From NCBI GenBank assembly GCA_902795765.1, contig CADBMQ010000017.1, positions 1-7,344 of the forward strand: a DNA stretch of 7,344 nucleotides, read 5' to 3'. Both the position numbers and the translations under genes were made by a program. Origin of the DNA: Oscillospiraceae bacterium. GTDB taxonomy: Bacteria > Bacillota > Clostridia > Oscillospirales > Acutalibacteraceae. Below are positions 6,939-7,344 of this stretch, piece by piece; position 1 is the stretch's first letter; the number at the start of each line of letters is the position of its first letter. A model generated the notes under the pieces. It was not told the origin of the DNA. It made no database searches and was given only the letters and a program-made list of their open reading frames with translations.

Positions 6939-7344
6939 AAATAGGCAACCTTGAATTCAACGAGTATGCGTGTTTAGCACCAATGGCAGGTGTTGCCGAT
7001 CGTGCTATGCGAGAGATGTGTATGCGTTTCGGAGCGTCCTATTGCGTTGGGGAACTCACGAGTGCAAAAGGTGTTTCAAGAAACGATAAAAAGTCGCAAA
7101 CTCTGCTTTATGTTTCCGAAGCCGAGCGACCGATGGGTGTGCAAATTTTCGGAGATGACGAGCAAACGATGGCACAAGCAGCAGTTGCCGCACTTCAAAA
7201 TAAGCCCGATTTTATTGACATAAATATGGGATGCCCTGCACCGAAAGTTGCGAAAAACGGAGCAGGCTCGGCACTAATGAAAAATCCCGAACTTGCCGCA
7301 AAAATTGTTTATGCAGTAAAGAATGCGGTTGATATACCTGTCAC
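6935..7344 (+). CDS. dusB: tRNA-dihydrouridine synthase, DusB/NifR3 type (C-terminus cut by window edge)
   Basis: An FMN enzyme that reduces specific uridines of tRNA to dihydrouridine with NADPH. The first 136 residues are visible, the N-terminal part of a TIM barrel that in full-length relatives is about 320 residues. Seen: the flavin-binding start APMAGVADRAMR (15-26), ELTSAKG (40-46), MGVQIFG (67-73) and the family signature INMGCPAPKVAKNGAGSALM (96-115) with catalytic Cys100. The KIGN start and the signature fit DusB-type proteins best; the subfamily choice is from memory. The TTG start overlaps the ybaK TGA by 4 nt and has a strong GGGAGG site. The pairing with a tRNA deacylase suggests a small tRNA-quality/modification operon. 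Confidence 0.93.
   Translation, partial: MKIGNLEFNEYACLAPMAGVADRAMREMCMRFGASYCVGELTSAKGVSRNDKKSQTLLYVSEAERPMGVQIFGDDEQTMAQAAVAALQNKPDFIDINMGCPAPKVAKNGAGSALMKNPELAAKIVYAVKNAVDIPV

Noticed and set aside
1..7344. CRISPR array, insertion sequence, phage or defence genes, rRNA or tRNA
   Set aside because: Coding density is near complete with six housekeeping-type genes; no spaced repeats, transposase motifs or tRNA-like folds were seen.

Overview
The window holds six protein-coding genes in two divergent, tightly packed clusters separated by one 166-bp AT-rich intergenic region (5443-5608). The style points to an anaerobic Firmicute of class Clostridia, possibly a gut Oscillospirales-type organism. 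The basis is the long fused PurL resembling clostridial PurL, an archaeal-type phosphoglycerate mutase relative, AAAGG(A)-type Shine-Dalgarno sequences, TTG starts and moderate GC. This is an inference from recalled family sequences, not a database match.

Left cluster, minus strand, transcribed from about 5480 towards 1: a 1249-codon PurL-family protein (1693-5442), an ApgM-type phosphoglycerate mutase / proposed homoserine kinase (466-1674), and a short-chain dehydrogenase of the YmfI type that runs off the left edge (1-473). The genes are separated by 18 nt and then overlap by 8 nt, so they look like one transcription unit.

Right cluster, plus strand, transcribed from a TATAAT-type promoter near 5546-5574: a DEDDh 3'-5' exonuclease with a C-terminal zinc ribbon (5609-6472), a YbaK/EbsC-family aminoacyl-tRNA deacylase (6456-6938), and a tRNA-dihydrouridine synthase that runs off the right edge (6935-7344). 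Overlaps of 17 and 4 nt suggest translational coupling. The latter two genes have a tRNA theme, and the exonuclease could be an RNA-acting partner.

The most interesting object is the PurL-family protein. It is full length with an open frame, and its C-terminal structural half looks ordinary, but key catalytic motifs are replaced. The FGAM synthase signature ETHNHP reads ETSNLP, the glycine-rich nucleotide loop is altered, and the nucleophilic cysteine of the glutaminase domain (LGICNGFQ in relatives) is a glycine (LGLGEGFH). No other purine gene is in the window. It may be a PurL paralogue that has lost or changed its activity, a bacterial pseudoenzyme candidate. The other genes look like ordinary housekeeping genes.
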